Below, in pieces: positions 1-11,820 of a stretch of DNA of 64,000 bases. The notes under the pieces were generated by a model that was not told the origin of the DNA, searched no databases, and saw only the letters and a list, made by a program, of their open reading frames with translations. This DNA comes from Calcarisporiella thermophila CBS 279.70 (Eukaryota > Calcarisporiellomycota), in contig NW_027192205.1 of NCBI RefSeq assembly GCF_041956535.1, forward strand, positions 372,085 to 436,084. Reading direction: 5' to 3'. The number at the start of each line of letters is the position of its first letter. The first letter of the stretch is position 1. Both the position numbers and the translations under genes were made by a program.

Positions 1-1244
1 GCTCTCGTTTTTGCAACAAGTGAAACTCCATGATTATGAAATAAGTAGCCCAGCTACCCCAAGGGTATTGAAACAAGGATTAACTCGAAAGTGAGAACCG
101 AAGATATTCAAAAGGATGGAAATAACAAAGGTGAAATAAAATAGATACAATAGATATTTTTGTTCCGTATCGATAATACGGGGAATAGACCGTTTTCCCT
201 AAGATGTTAATAAGGGTGATGAAAGAAGAGAGAGGAGAGGTGTAAGGGGAGGTATGGGCGCGAAGGAGTCAAGAGTGAAGGAAGCTTTGGGAGCAGAAAA
301 AACACGGCGATTTCAGGAACGGTGGGTTTATAAACTGAAAGGATAACACAGATCATAGTTAAAACCTGCTTTTCTGCAAATAAAACATTTTTTCTTGCAC
401 TTGCATCACCCTGTTTCTCTAATTATTGCTGTGCAGTTCAAAAAAAAGTTGTGCGCAACTTGTCTATCAATTGGTCACCATACCCAATCTTGGATAATGA
501 ACAGGAATTGAAACCTGTCATGTATTGCGTATTCACTAGAAATTTTGCGAGCACTTGAAAAATCGCGAGATATAGTATATACTAATGTGAAACTATATAA
601 TTTCTCTTCAACTATTGTAGCTTAAAAATACCCTTTAATACAACATAATTAGTACGTGTATTGTCAATTAATGAGCGCCCTTTTCAAAATTTTCAGAACA
701 AGCTAAACGCCACCTCTGTGAGAAGAAAAATTAAAAAAAAAAAAACCGGAATATTAGATTTGTTGAGAGGAAAATTTTCGTATTTGCGAGGCGGGCGAGA
801 AGTTGTATTTTGCTGCTTGATTAAAACATTAATTATATTTTTTTTCTATTAAAGGATCCCTCGACAGGTTCATTTTCATTTCCTCTTCGAATTGGATGCT
901 CCAACTCTAATGTGCATTTCCTACGGTTAGTAAATCAAGTAATAATCTGCCGCACATGTAACGTAATGCATGTTCTGTGAACCAAAGATACGGCTCTTGT
1001 GAAAGCATACTTTTCGACTCTGAGTAGAAATCAGTTGCACTATCCATAATTAGATTATCAATGAGTTATCGTAATCGCATCGAAAACAAAAAGAGGAACT
1101 GATAGTTAGCTTGTAATTTAGTTTCAATATTATAAAATAAAAAAAAGCCCTTTCGAATAACATTGAAAATGTTTTAGAGGTCTCTAAAGTTAACAAAAGT
1201 ATCAGAATGTAGAACTACAAATAATGTAAATGCCCACAAACACC
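1..1244. other. intergenic, no gene recognised
   Basis: AT-rich sequence with frequent stops in all frames. The only long open stretch (661-852) starts at TTG and runs into a poly-A/T tract, so it is not convincing. A purine-rich patch lies around 225-300. A minus-strand ATG at position 31 opens a reading frame that leaves the window after ten codons; this could be the start of a neighbouring gene but cannot be judged here. Confidence 0.5.
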
Positions 1245-2969
1245 TTATTCACCACCTTTACCAACAGCAAATGCGAAAAATATCGCCCAGCTTGCGACCA
1301 TCAGAGCCATGAAGGATAGAGCAAAAAAGATACTCGCTCGATTTTTGGAAAGCGTATTGTTCTTTTCATGCTGCTCCTTTTCTTTAACTAGAGGGATGCG
1401 TTGTTGCCGCTCGACTTCTAGAATCCCTTTATATAAAAACCGATCTAATAGCCATATGACAACACCTAATATCACTGAAGAAATGGCAATGACGATAAAG
1501 AAGATCATAACATTGTCATAGTTTTTGCCAGTCGACTTGTCTTGGATCAATCCAATTGCAATATCCTGAATTGTTGTGCCCACATTCATTCCTGACTTAT
1601 AAATGCCGAAGCCAGTCCCAACTAACTCTAAGGGAAGGATTAGACCAACAGAAGATGCAAGTACCACCGGTCCAACTGAAAGCGAGAGGGAGAAGAAAAC
1701 CATTCCGAGAATTGGCGTGACAGTGCTGAATGCCAGAACACACTGCGAAATTAAGAAAAAGCCAGCCGAGAGAATGAAACCAGTTACCCGCAGACCTCGC
1801 AGGTCAAGGAAATATCCGAGAAAAGGAGATATGACAATTGGCAGCGCATGAGCAACACTGGCGTTGAATGCTGCTAACTCTTGTTTCATATTGTAACGCT
1901 TTTCTACAAAATCTGTAGCATTATGCAGGAACGCTGTCCAAGCGCCTCCCATAAGCACTTGGCTAAATACGATCAGCCAGTAAGTCGTGGAAAAAAAGAT
2001 TATCTTCTTGAAATGAAATGCCTTCTTTTTTCGAAGTTTAAGCTTTTCCTCTCTACAGAGTACGTCCCGATTTAAATATCGCAATAATAAGATATACATA
2101 CAGTTGATGATGAACGAGAGAATGCATAGTGAGGCAGCAAACTAGTATCAACGAAGTTAGCGTCGAAAGTCTTGAAAAGAATCTAATGAAACCTACCCAA
2201 AAGGAGTTACCATAGAACCCAGTCGCTTCCTTGAAAGATGGCATGGTAGCATTTGCCAGGAATGCACCCTATTTGATAATTCAATTAACAATAGTTATAT
2301 TTACGAGGCATTGATAATGTATACCAATCGTGATATTGCAATCATGAGACCGAGTGTAAATGCAAGATTACGGCCTGTAAACCAATGTGTGATGATGGTC
2401 TCTTGAGCAATTACAATTGTGCCAGAACCGACTCCATATAGAATACGACCGCAAACCATTAGAGGAAACGAGTTTACACTAGTTGAGAGTGCAACAAGGA
2501 CATTGCCCAGTGCAATTAGAAAGGTACATGTAATAGATCCTAGGCCCTATTTTCACAAAGTTTAGATTTAGTCTTTTTTAAAAATTCATGCTAAACGTAC
2601 AGTTCCAAAAGAATCTATTAGAATGCCTCCAAGGATTGGTATAAAAGAGTTGACGAAAGCAACTGCGGACTGCACCACTCCATAACGAGTATTGTCGATA
2701 TTCAGATTAGAAATAACATTTTTTTTAAGCGATCCTATGGTATGTGCAGCGAAATGGGAGCCTATAGCTAGAGTGAGAGCACATAAGAGAGCTACGACAC
2801 GGTATCTCCAAGGATATTCAGAGAGAACTCGTGAATCTCGAGAAGATTTAGATTGTTCGTAACATGTATCTTGCCCAAGCTCATTCTCTATATCTTTCTC
2901 TTGAATTCGCTCTAGGACATTTTCTTCTCCCATGCAAGTGTTTTCTGAAGCTTTATCACTCGTGCTCAT
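1245..2969 (-). CDS. MFSD1-like major facilitator transporter
   Basis: Four exons (2969-2601, 2546-2325, 2268-2197, 2141-1245) join in phase to a 519-residue protein. It has a hydrophilic N-terminal tail of about 57 residues, then about twelve hydrophobic helices. The transmembrane core starts at WRYRVVALLCALTLAIGSH, with a loop motif GGILIDSFGT after helix 2 and a related FLGYFLDLRG loop in the second half, both typical MFS signatures between helices 2/3 and 8/9. Architecture and wording of these loops match the MFSD1 group, whose animal member is a lysosomal dipeptide carrier; substrate and vacuolar location here are inference. The C-terminal tail is lysine/glutamate rich, followed by one more hydrophobic segment. 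All three introns are 54-57 nt with GT-AG ends. A different MFS subfamily is the main alternative. Confidence 0.83.
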
Positions 2970-4349
2970 TTTCTATAAAAAATCAGCTATGATATATCAG
3001 TTTGTATAGTTTTTATATAGATATCACCTTCTAATTGTTAGTAAAAATTTACCAAGTAAAAAAAGAGCCTAAAAGCCTCACGTTTAAACTATATTCGTTT
3101 ATTCAAACAACAACCTCTATTTGATTTTCAACATTGGGTGTTTACCCTTAAATATCTGTAGCGCTAGATGTGTACGGCATTGTACCGAACCGTCCACAAA
3201 ATTTATCAGATGGAACATTATGAAAGGTTTACTGTTTATTCCCCACCTTTAGATACGATATTAACTCTGATTGCGATAAAATGCCATCACCATTGATTGC
3301 AAAAGAGAAGTGATTAGTTAATGCTTTCAAGCCTACATCTTCTACTTGTATTATCATGGAAAAATCTCTTGCTAAGGTTGCATTAGATTACTTCTTATTT
3401 TGAGTAATGTGGCCTGATTTTTGAATGTAAACAATATTTGTGTATTTAAATCGGGGTAGAAAATAGAGAAAATAGTAGAGCATACAGGGCTGGTATAATT
3501 AAAGTTTTGGTGTAACCTCTTGGTATAGCTAAGCTAAGAATAAATTTCAAACTGACATTTTGTATTATAGCTCCTACAAATGATAGTAAACCCTTGGAAT
3601 AATTACAACGATAAAAGTGATTGTCAAAATATATATACTTTACATTTTACAATTTTCAAGATCTACACTTATTTTACTTAAAGATTAAATATATTTGTGT
3701 ATTCCAATCACACAATACAATATTTAGTTAAACGTATTCAAATTCATCAATTTCAAATAACTAAGCAAATTCTCCATATCTAAATTGCATGATTATAAGT
3801 TATCCCACAAGTTGCATATACTCCCCTTAGGACTATATTTTCGTGGTAGAAATATAGCGCTAACTATATAGCTAGCTCGCACTTAAACAATACATCTGAA
3901 TTGTAAGAATATATAATGACACATGAGAGAATGATCCTGACCAACATTTGAGATGCAAATACTTCTCATTCTAACCCCTTCTCGGTGTTTGTCCATGACT
4001 TCAATTGATGGCTGAACGAAACTCAATACTTTATATTGAAATAAAACTATTGACTATGCTCCCATGGATGCCTTACGACATTTGGAATTCTCGTAAAAAA
4101 TACTGCTTTTGAACAACTCAGTGCAAATATATTGAGATTTCTTTTTGCATGCTTAAATATTTCCTCTTGCTATTAATCGACTTTTGTGATCATACAGTAT
4201 AGGACGCTACATGCTTGCTATAAGAAATTTATGATAATTATTTCTATTTATGGATGATTCGTTTTACTCTGATTCTTCCAATTTCGAAGAACCACATAGC
4301 TCAATTTTCGAAGTTTTTCCCCCTGATCTTTATACCTCGTATTTCAGCA
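2970..4349. other. intergenic, AT-rich
   Basis: About 1.4 kb separating the divergent MFSD1-like and CUE-domain genes. Both promoters must lie here. I see no coding frame with splice continuity, no RNA gene and no repeat beyond simple A/T runs. Confidence 0.5.
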
Positions 4350-5045
4350 ATGAATGACACAGTTTCAATTCTAGTAGCAATATTCGTGGTTGTTGTTGCG
4401 TTTCGCTGGCTGATGGGTGGGCAATTTATATACTCTCCGGCAATAGCTATTCCCTCTTTTATAATTTATAATTTATTTTAGGAGGTGATTCATCAAGTCA
4501 TCGAAGAGAGCTCGAGAATAGTTCCCGTACACAAGCAAGGAGAGTTTCACCGGAGATGATAAATCGTGTACATGAAATGTTCCCATCTATTCCTATCTCT
4601 GCTATTAAGTATGATTTACAATTAACTGGTTCTTGCGAAGTAACTTGTGATAAAATCCTCCAGCAAGGCGGACTTCCATTGGTAATAGATTTACATGCTT
4701 TGGCCTATAATGAGATAGTTTATTTAGTAATTTATTTTCTAGCCACCCAACGCACAAGCATCTTCCTCTAATCCACCTTCTTCGACTACTTCCTCCACAA
4801 CGTTATCCGCACGGATCTCCTCTGCATCGAATAATACTACTCCTCCGTTGTCTTCACTTTTGCATCGCTATAATTTAATGGGTGCAGTCCGGAATGGGTT
4901 CGAAATGAACGAACCACTAAAAGTATGGGAATCAACTGCAGAAAAACGAGACGAAATTCTCAGAAGAAGGAAAGAATTCATGATATTGCAAGCTCGAAGT
5001 AAATTTTTAAAACAGCAGCAGGAAGAAGAGAAAATCAACAGATGA
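4350..5045 (+). CDS. CUE-domain membrane protein (Cue1/AMFR type)
   Basis: Three exons (4350-4416, 4482-4681, 4743-5045) encode 189 residues. Residues 1-22 form one N-terminal membrane anchor (MNDTVSILVAIFVVVVAFRW). A CUE ubiquitin-binding domain follows at about residues 45-85, starting VSPEMINRVHEMFPSIP and ending LQQGGLPL; the MFP and LL-type helix-end residues are visible. The C-terminal part has a Ser/Pro/Thr-rich linker and a charged helix ending in RSKFLKQQQEEEKINR. The arrangement fits ER-anchored coupling factors of ER-associated degradation that recruit a ubiquitin-conjugating enzyme. The start codon was chosen because it places the anchor at the very N-terminus; the longer upstream frame has no matching feature. 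It converges on the YdcZ-like gene, with 93 bp between stop codons. Confidence 0.82.
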
Positions 5046-5138
5046 ACTATTTTTAAGATATATATCTTATTTTTTTTTCTGTAATATAATTAGCAAATAT
5101 TGCGAAGAGAAAATTATACAATATTCAAATAAGCTGTT

Positions 5139-5939
5139 TTAAAACAGCTTTATTATAATGACTGAAGCTACCAGGCCGATGCAACCTAGGAGTCTCCATA
5201 CAGTAAATTTATTATATGGAACTCCTACAAGAGAAAAATGATCTAGAGGTAAAACGTCAGAAAGATCAGATGAAATCTTCATATCAATTACTATATTGAC
5301 CTATTAAACATGCAGTAATGACTTGAGCGCAAACAGATACGGCAAGCACAGTTCCAGCACCTATAATTATATACACATTATTAACTCTAGAATGGTTCAA
5401 TCATTCTTAGCGCCATATATACTTATATCAGATAGAAAGGCTTACCTTGTCTTGGAACAGTTAAAATCACCATGACAACATAAAATGCTCCTAACAATCC
5501 TCCGAGCCATGCCCACCATGGAGAAGCTATTACCATACATTTATAATAATTTCTAACGTAACTATAGTGCACACATACTAGGAACGAGCTTTTGTATATC
5601 CGGTCCTTTTAGTCTAGACTCCACTCCATAATAGATAAATATGACAACTCCTCCAGTTATGAAAGATACAAATGAAGAGAAAGACGCGTAACCGGACAAT
5701 CGCCCTAGAGTTGAATTACTACCTATTTATTGGATAAATATTCCTGTTCTTATTCTCAACCCAGCTGTCTCTAATATATTTTTAGAATATACCTGCTTGG
5801 AATGCTAATGCAACTCCGGCCAACACAATAAGAACTAGAGGAATTAGAAAGGAATTCACATGGTTAGCTAGTATGGGAATAACATTAATGCAAAGAGGAA
5901 TTCACAGATGTCCAAATATGTGCTTTCAATGCTGGCCAT
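5139..5939 (-). CDS. YdcZ/DUF606-family small transporter
   Basis: Six small exons (5939-5906, 5867-5793, 5722-5579, 5526-5446, 5360-5301, 5242-5139) join in phase to 165 residues, the usual size for this family. Four or five hydrophobic helices are visible. Family-like strings appear in order: NSFLIPLVLIVLAGVALAFQ, AGSNSTLGRLSG, SPWWAWLGGLLGAFYVVMVI, AGTVLAVSVCAQVITACLID and VWRLLGCIGLVASVII. YdcZ proteins are drug/metabolite-type exporters with a duplicated half; substrate unknown. No single exon exceeds 50 codons, so the gene is easily missed. Exon 1 and its 38-nt intron are the weakest part, and the last intron has a GTCAAT donor. The other joins are strongly supported by frame and motif. 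Confidence 0.75.
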
Positions 5940-6173
5940 TGATGTTGCAATGCCGAGAAGAAACCCAAAAAGACTCAAACTTTAGCTCGCCTTCTCGTAT
6001 TCTTACCGAGATAACCCGTGCAACTAACCATGAAGCTAAATGAACTGTCATGGTGTCAGTCGGAGATTAAAAGATTATGCCATTTGCCGCCTATCACTTT
6101 TTTCCTTTTTAATTCTTCAACTGTTCTCACTCTCAATTTTCTCACAGGAATTTCCTTGAGCATTGCCCTTTAA

Positions 6174-6559
6174 ATGTCATTGATCAAGCACAATATCTTC
6201 ATCAGCCGACTTCCAGTAGTGATAAGAATCACAGCGCCAAAATTTCACTATGTTTCATCTCCCCGTGTCGAGAATAAGAATAATAAGCATTCAAAGAAGA
6301 ATCAGTCGATGATTTTCGACGACGACCAGGCACTCAGGGACAATGACAGAGTTGATGGTAAGTTTTGGAGTGGTGATCCCGGTAATCTGGCGTCTGATGC
6401 TGACGAGGTGTGTATACGAGTCTTTTATATTACTTTATTACATGCTTGCGTCCTAATTGGAATTCTCTGATCTCATAGTTTGAATTGGTGAACGAGATAA
6501 CTAGTCATCAAATGGTGTTTGAGAAGGAGAATAAAGATATGGGAAAAGTTGTGGAGTAA
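6174..6559 (+). CDS. small protein, likely mitochondrial, unknown function
   Basis: Two exons (6174-6407, 6479-6559) encode 104 residues. The N-terminal 30 residues are basic and hydroxylated with few acids (MSLIKHNIFISRLPVVIRIT), consistent with a mitochondrial presequence. The middle contains an acidic segment and FWSGDPGNLASDADEFELV, spanning the splice junction, then a short amphipathic tail ending KDMGKVVE. I do not recognise the family. The 71-nt intron has clean GT-AG ends and the frame continues to a stop, supporting a real gene. It is convergent with Dbp7. Confidence 0.5.
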
Positions 6560-6808
6560 TATGAACATGCGATGCGTGTAAATACTCCATATTCTAGCAT
6601 TTATATTTTCTTTGGTATCGAATCGTATCTGTACAGTTTATTTTCTGGAGTTGATAACTATTTATTTGTACTGCTTGTTCTGTACATTTTACTCGCCTAT
6701 TGAAGGATGTGTGCTTATTTGCAATTTGAATGTTACATTTTGATGTGGTATCATTATTAAATAACGAAGAATTATAAAAGAAGAAAATTCCCAAAATACA
6801 TAATTGTA

Positions 6809-9311
6809 TCAATTTGTTTTCTTACGCTTTTTCTTTATGGGTTTGGAGAGAAGTCGAGCTACGTCATTTGCCACCATAAACTCATCGACCTCGTTGCCTC
6901 GTCTCCGTTTAATTGCCATCTTGTTCTTGATATCTTTAGCGATTTTATGCTTATGCTCCGCATTGATTTCTTTGGTCTTGCGAGATTTATTTGCCTTAGC
7001 TGAGGCGGTCGGAGCTTCACGTAAAGCAAACGCTTTGGCCATATGGCCGAGGTGCAGTTTCTTGATATGGAAGATATGCCTTTCTGTCGAAGAATGGGTC
7101 GCATAGGCACGGATACTAGATAAAAAGGCTACGCGAGCGAGATCCTGATTCTAGAATTAAGCAACCAAAACATAAATTAAACAATTGATAAGAGAATAGA
7201 CCCGGTATATCGTTGCAAATTACCTTGTCACTAGATAATACATATTGCTCGAACGAGTTTTGGATCTCAGTTGCCGCCTGTTGGTAATCACCTTTGATAT
7301 GCGGGGCTAATTTCTTTAGGTAACCCTCAACTAAATCCACAGGTTGGGGTTTGAGCTCTTGAACTTTCAGTAAATCAATGTACTCCATCTCAGATGGTAG
7401 CAGAAATAGTAATGCCTCGCCAGCGCGACCCAGGCGAGCTGTGCGTCCAATACGATGTATATACAATTTAAGATCAGTTGGAGGATCAAATTGTATAATT
7501 CTTCGTACATCTGGGAGATCCAGTCCACGGGCAGCTACATCTGTACAAAAGAGCACCCCCGATTCAGCGCTGCAAAAACTTTGATAGACACGAGTGCGAG
7601 TTGATTGAGGGAGTTCCCCATGCAGTTTGTACAAAGGGACTTGCGGGAGTATCTTTCCAGTTGAGCATAGCATTTCATTATCTTTTCCTGTTGTTTTCGC
7701 AATGTTTTGTAGATCTGGTTCTACCGAGTTCTTCTCATCTTTGGTAGGAAACATGGCTCTCAAAACGCGTCTTTCAGGTGTCTCTTCGATCTCTTTCCCC
7801 CCTTCTTCGTCTTGCTTTACATTGCTATTGTATTTTTCTGAGTGTGTCGATTTACCCGTATTGGCGAAAAGGTCAAAATAAAAATCAACGGAATCACAGC
7901 ACGAGAAGAACACCACTATCTTCGATTGATCTTGGGTAAGGCCTGTTCTTAGAGCGGCAGTAAGAGTCACCAGCCTTAGTTTAGCTGGACACAAAATATA
8001 ATTTTGCTGCAGTTGCGCGGGAGTAGCGCCTGTTATCCTTCCTTCTCCATCGTCGCTATCAGTATCCCCTTGAATGGCTAAGTTGGTATCATTAATATTA
8101 TCCATCAAAGTCAATTTTGAAGATGCGACCGGAATAATACTAGGCCCCCCTTGCACGAAGAGTGGGTTCAATAAAGTATAGCCAGCGAGTCTCTTTACCT
8201 TATCGCCCACAGTTGCCGAGCAGAGCACTGTCTGGCGCCTTTGCGGCCAGGATTTAGAGGCAAACATACGATTAATATTCGATCCAGAAGACTTGATGCG
8301 CTCGTCAAGAATTTGTAAAATAGTCCGTAAACTCTCCTCGAATCCAAGATCAAGTAGTTGGTCTGCTTCGTCTAGTATTAGCCATCGTAAATGATCAACA
8401 GTAAAAGATTTGGTGTTTTGCAGATGATCAAGCAGACGCCCTGGTGTGCTCACCAAGATATTGACACCCTTGCGTAAACGGGCTTTTTCTGATTTTTTTT
8501 TATCGCCTCCTATGACGATTCCAGGCACTATCCAATGACTTCGACGTCTGTTTGATTGGCGACCCGGTGGGAGGCTAAGCAGCAATTCTAAAACATCAAG
8601 GACTTGTTTCGCTAGTTCACGAGTTGGTGTGAGTATAATAGCTAGAGTTCCAACAGAGCGAGAGGCATGCACCGGCGATTCCATGTTATTGGCATCAGTA
8701 GTAGTTGCAGAGATCAATCGGTGTACAATAGGCACAAGATATGTGAGCGTTTTTCCAGATCCCGTCTCCGCTTGTACGATCACGTCCCTGTTTTCTTTGT
8801 TAATCTCTATATGACTTGCCGATCCAAGCAGTATCGGAATAGCTTTGCTTTGAATGCTCGTTGGCCTTTCGACTCCGAGCCTCTCTTTCAAATGCTGTGA
8901 TAGATCTTGATCTACACCTAGAGCATTGAAACTTGATGCATCGGATAAAGGGGCATTGCTTGGAATTGCGTTCCAATTGCCAGTAGATGTATTGAATTTG
9001 GGTATGGTTGGATTAGAAGTGAATAGAGAAGATATGATCTGCGAATTTGTCGAAGAGAGGACTGTTGAGTTATCTTCTGCCTGGTTTCTTTGAATTTTAC
9101 CCGTTGGCTTCGATGAGTTAACGGTATTATCCAATGCCTGCTGCTGTTGCTGAGCTGGAGGGTTTGCTTTTGCATGCTTTTTAGATGTCTTTAATTTTCT
9201 TTTTGCTACAAGACGATCTTTCCAACGTCCTCCCTTAATTCGACTCTGAGGAATTACTGTAGTATTGCTGCTCGCATTGACAAAATTAAGAACCAATCCA
9301 TCATCATCCAT
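6809..9311 (-). CDS. DBP7: DEAD-box RNA helicase Dbp7/DDX31
   Basis: Two exons (9311-7224, 7150-6809) encode 809 residues. Helicase motifs are complete and ordered: Q motif ([15 protein letters not shown]), motif I (AETGSGKT), Ia (PTRELAKQ), GG, Ib ([10 protein letters not shown]), motif II as DEAD ([12 protein letters not shown]), III (SAT), then [31 protein letters not shown] and motif [15 protein letters not shown]. After the helicase core a DUF4217-type tail spans the splice site (LSSDK joined to [19 protein letters not shown]), and the C-terminus is Lys/Arg-rich, as in nucleolar proteins. Dbp7 acts in early 60S pre-ribosome assembly. Insertions within the core, for example an acidic loop before [10 protein letters not shown], match the larger size of Dbp7/DDX31. 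Reading through the intron gives a spurious tail. Confidence 0.93.
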
Positions 9312-9433
9312 TTTTCTAACTAGTTTCCGAAGTCGAATTTGCTATTGTTTATCAACAAATTTAATATTGAATTAAAAGCAGTCACAACTACCTAAAAATC
9401 CGCACACCCAATTGAAGGATAAAAGATGTATAT

Positions 9434-10683
9434 TTATATTAGTAGTATAGAAAATAGAATATAAAAAAAAAGTTTAATTAAAACGACCAGTCCTGGACTA
9501 TACGCTAGTTTCATAGTAAGTTTTGAAGCATTTGCAGTTTGAAGCGATGGAGAACCGAAATATATCGATTTCACTGTAGTTATGGTTGGCCTTGAAACTG
9601 TTTGGGTCATTATAACAGTAACAACTTCTAGCCCATATTCCGTTGGATTACCGGATGGCCCCTCTTGAAGTCGGTATGTTTTAATTCCAGTACCTCTTTC
9701 ACTTGCGTTGGATGAACCAGCCGGTTTTATTGTAGCAACAGGTACTTGAACCGTTACAGAAGTCGTTCTGGACATGGATGCAGTAATATGTGCAGGCATA
9801 TTCACGGAAGAACATTTAGTCGAAGAGATTGTAGCTGTATAAACGGACCTTGTGATTGTTGTTGTAATAGAGAAAATTTTTGTAAAGGACTTGGGAACAA
9901 ATGTAGTCCGAACAATTGAACTCCGTGTAACCATTTTTTGTGAGCGACATCTTTCTCCAGTAATAGCTTCGGAAGAGATATAAGAATGAGAGGTCGAAGA
10001 ATGAAAAGATCCCCTTATTTTTGATGGTAATGAATTCAGGTGCAAACTACCTGTAAATGTGATTAATGTTCCTGGATTTGTAACGGACGCGGAAAATGCA
10101 CTGTCATTTAATGGGATATGGAGTCTGTGCTTGCCTACGTTAGAGTCGGATATTAAAAAGAATGGGGCGCAAGATGTATAAGAGCTTGCACCGAAACGAG
10201 TAGGTACAATAAGATCTTCAGTATTTTTTAGAAAAAGCTGCGTGACAGAGTTGGGACGGCCTCTGCTCTCAGAATCGGCTATACATGTGGGGTCGGATAG
10301 AAGATAGTATCCAGAGCGTATAGATTCGATTGAAGGAGTGCAACATGAAGTAGTAGTAATCGAGTGACAGGGGCGTCTACAAACTATAATTATAGTACCT
10401 AATAAATTTAGGATATAATTATATTTACATGATATTTATATGGTCAGACGAATATTCTGATGGATATATCTTTTGTATATCCCCACACGATATAGATGCA
10501 CGAGATGAATATTTTTGCAAATGACAATTGTCGCATCCTTTGATATATGCTAAAATATGCTCTCACATAAAACCATACTATATTAAAGCTTTGAGTTTAC
10601 TCACTTTGTATTAGAACACCACAAACTCGTAGAAATATGACTTCGATCAGTGCTGGTGCCGATACCAAATAACAAAATTTCAT
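9434..10683 (-). CDS. secreted Ser/Thr-rich surface protein, unknown function
   Basis: Exon 1 (10683-10605) begins with ATG and a hydrophobic stretch resembling a signal peptide (MKFCYLVSAPALIEVIFLRV). It splices across a 221-nt intron to one long exon (10383-9434), giving 342 residues. The mature part starts with a cysteine-containing segment (RRPCHSITTTSCCTPS) and is then rich in Ser and Thr with several N-glycosylation sequons. The last 18 residues are strongly hydrophobic (VVLIKLFFYILFSILLI), suggesting a GPI-anchor signal or a membrane anchor. The composition fits a cell-wall or plasma-membrane glycoprotein; no known domain was recognised. The long exon is open upstream of any ATG, which is why the small signal-peptide exon is needed. 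Confidence 0.6.
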
Positions 10684-11820
10684 TTATATAATTGACATTG
10701 ATTGTTATAATATCAGTAAAGTGTAAAAGTTAAATAAGATGGTCAGCAAAAAACGAAAAAAGATCGCTGTATATATAGCTCTCGGTTTATATTATCAATG
10801 AAAATCCAAATATTCAATAACCATGTGATTTAATAATAAATTCATACTAAAACTTATAAGCATATTGAGAAATCTTTCACTATACCTTCAGCAAAACTTT
10901 AGAATTATTTGCTGATGTCAGATTGCAATGTCGTGGATATTTTTGCAAGCACATCAGAGTTCCATTTATCCGTATAGAATCTTACGTTAGATAATTATTT
11001 TATAAATAGGAAAGCATGATTGAGCTTAAAAAACCTCTTAGTCACGGAAATACTAGAATTATAATGTTAAGCATGAAATGCCCGTATTTTGGCTTTATAA
11101 TTGTCGCAAAAAGCTCTCAAGTTGCGTCCTTTGAGTCCTATTGTTATAATAATAGGAGCTAATAATTGATAATAAATAAAGATAAAGACAAAAAGAACAC
11201 TCGATTTAATTCCAATTATCGCCAATATTGTCAGTAGATCTGACAGCATTGCAAAGGATTTAGAATACGTCGTGCGAGAAGAAATGAACATTATTTATAG
11301 CAAATGTTGAATTGAGACATTGGTTTAGTTTGCTACATTTTCTAAAAACTATCTTGAGGGCATATATTATGTAAACTTATTCCAGAAGTTCCTGAAAAGA
11401 ATTAGTCCTTTAGAGAATTTTTGGATCGCTTTAATCTATATCGAGGATTTCTAAAAATATATTTTATATATACTATATAAACACTTTGAGTAAATTCGGT
11501 TTCAAAAGTATATAATAAGTTACTCGTCCAGTCGATGGTTTTTCTACTCCGAAAATAATGTAAATTTTATCATTGAAATATTGTTTTCACATAAATTTAT
11601 CCTTGGCATATACAATGATAAATTTATGTAGAGATGCGTAATGGCTATGTTGTTAAGAAAGTAGATAAAGAGCTGAATAGCTTTCTGTGGTGACGTTACT
11701 AGTGGTTTATGACAAGATATAATGGCGCAGTCATTGAAAGCTTATTAACTCCACACGCCTAAAAAATAAATGAAAATGAGTCTATCTTGATTGTTGTCGC
11801 CCTTCCATTTAATAGAAGGG
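10684..11820. other. intergenic, AT-rich
   Basis: Promoter-facing region between two divergently transcribed genes. A 74-codon minus frame at 11067-11291 has a hydrophobic middle but no homology I recognise and no splice context. Otherwise only A/T runs are seen. Confidence 0.45.

Noticed and set aside
1-31. Minus-strand ATG at position 31 opening towards the left edge.
   Set aside because: Only ten codons inside the window; cannot be distinguished from chance.
7116-7223. Apparent C-terminal tail of Dbp7 reading through 7223.
   Set aside because: It is the intron; splicing 7224 to 7150 restores the conserved DUF4217 tail.
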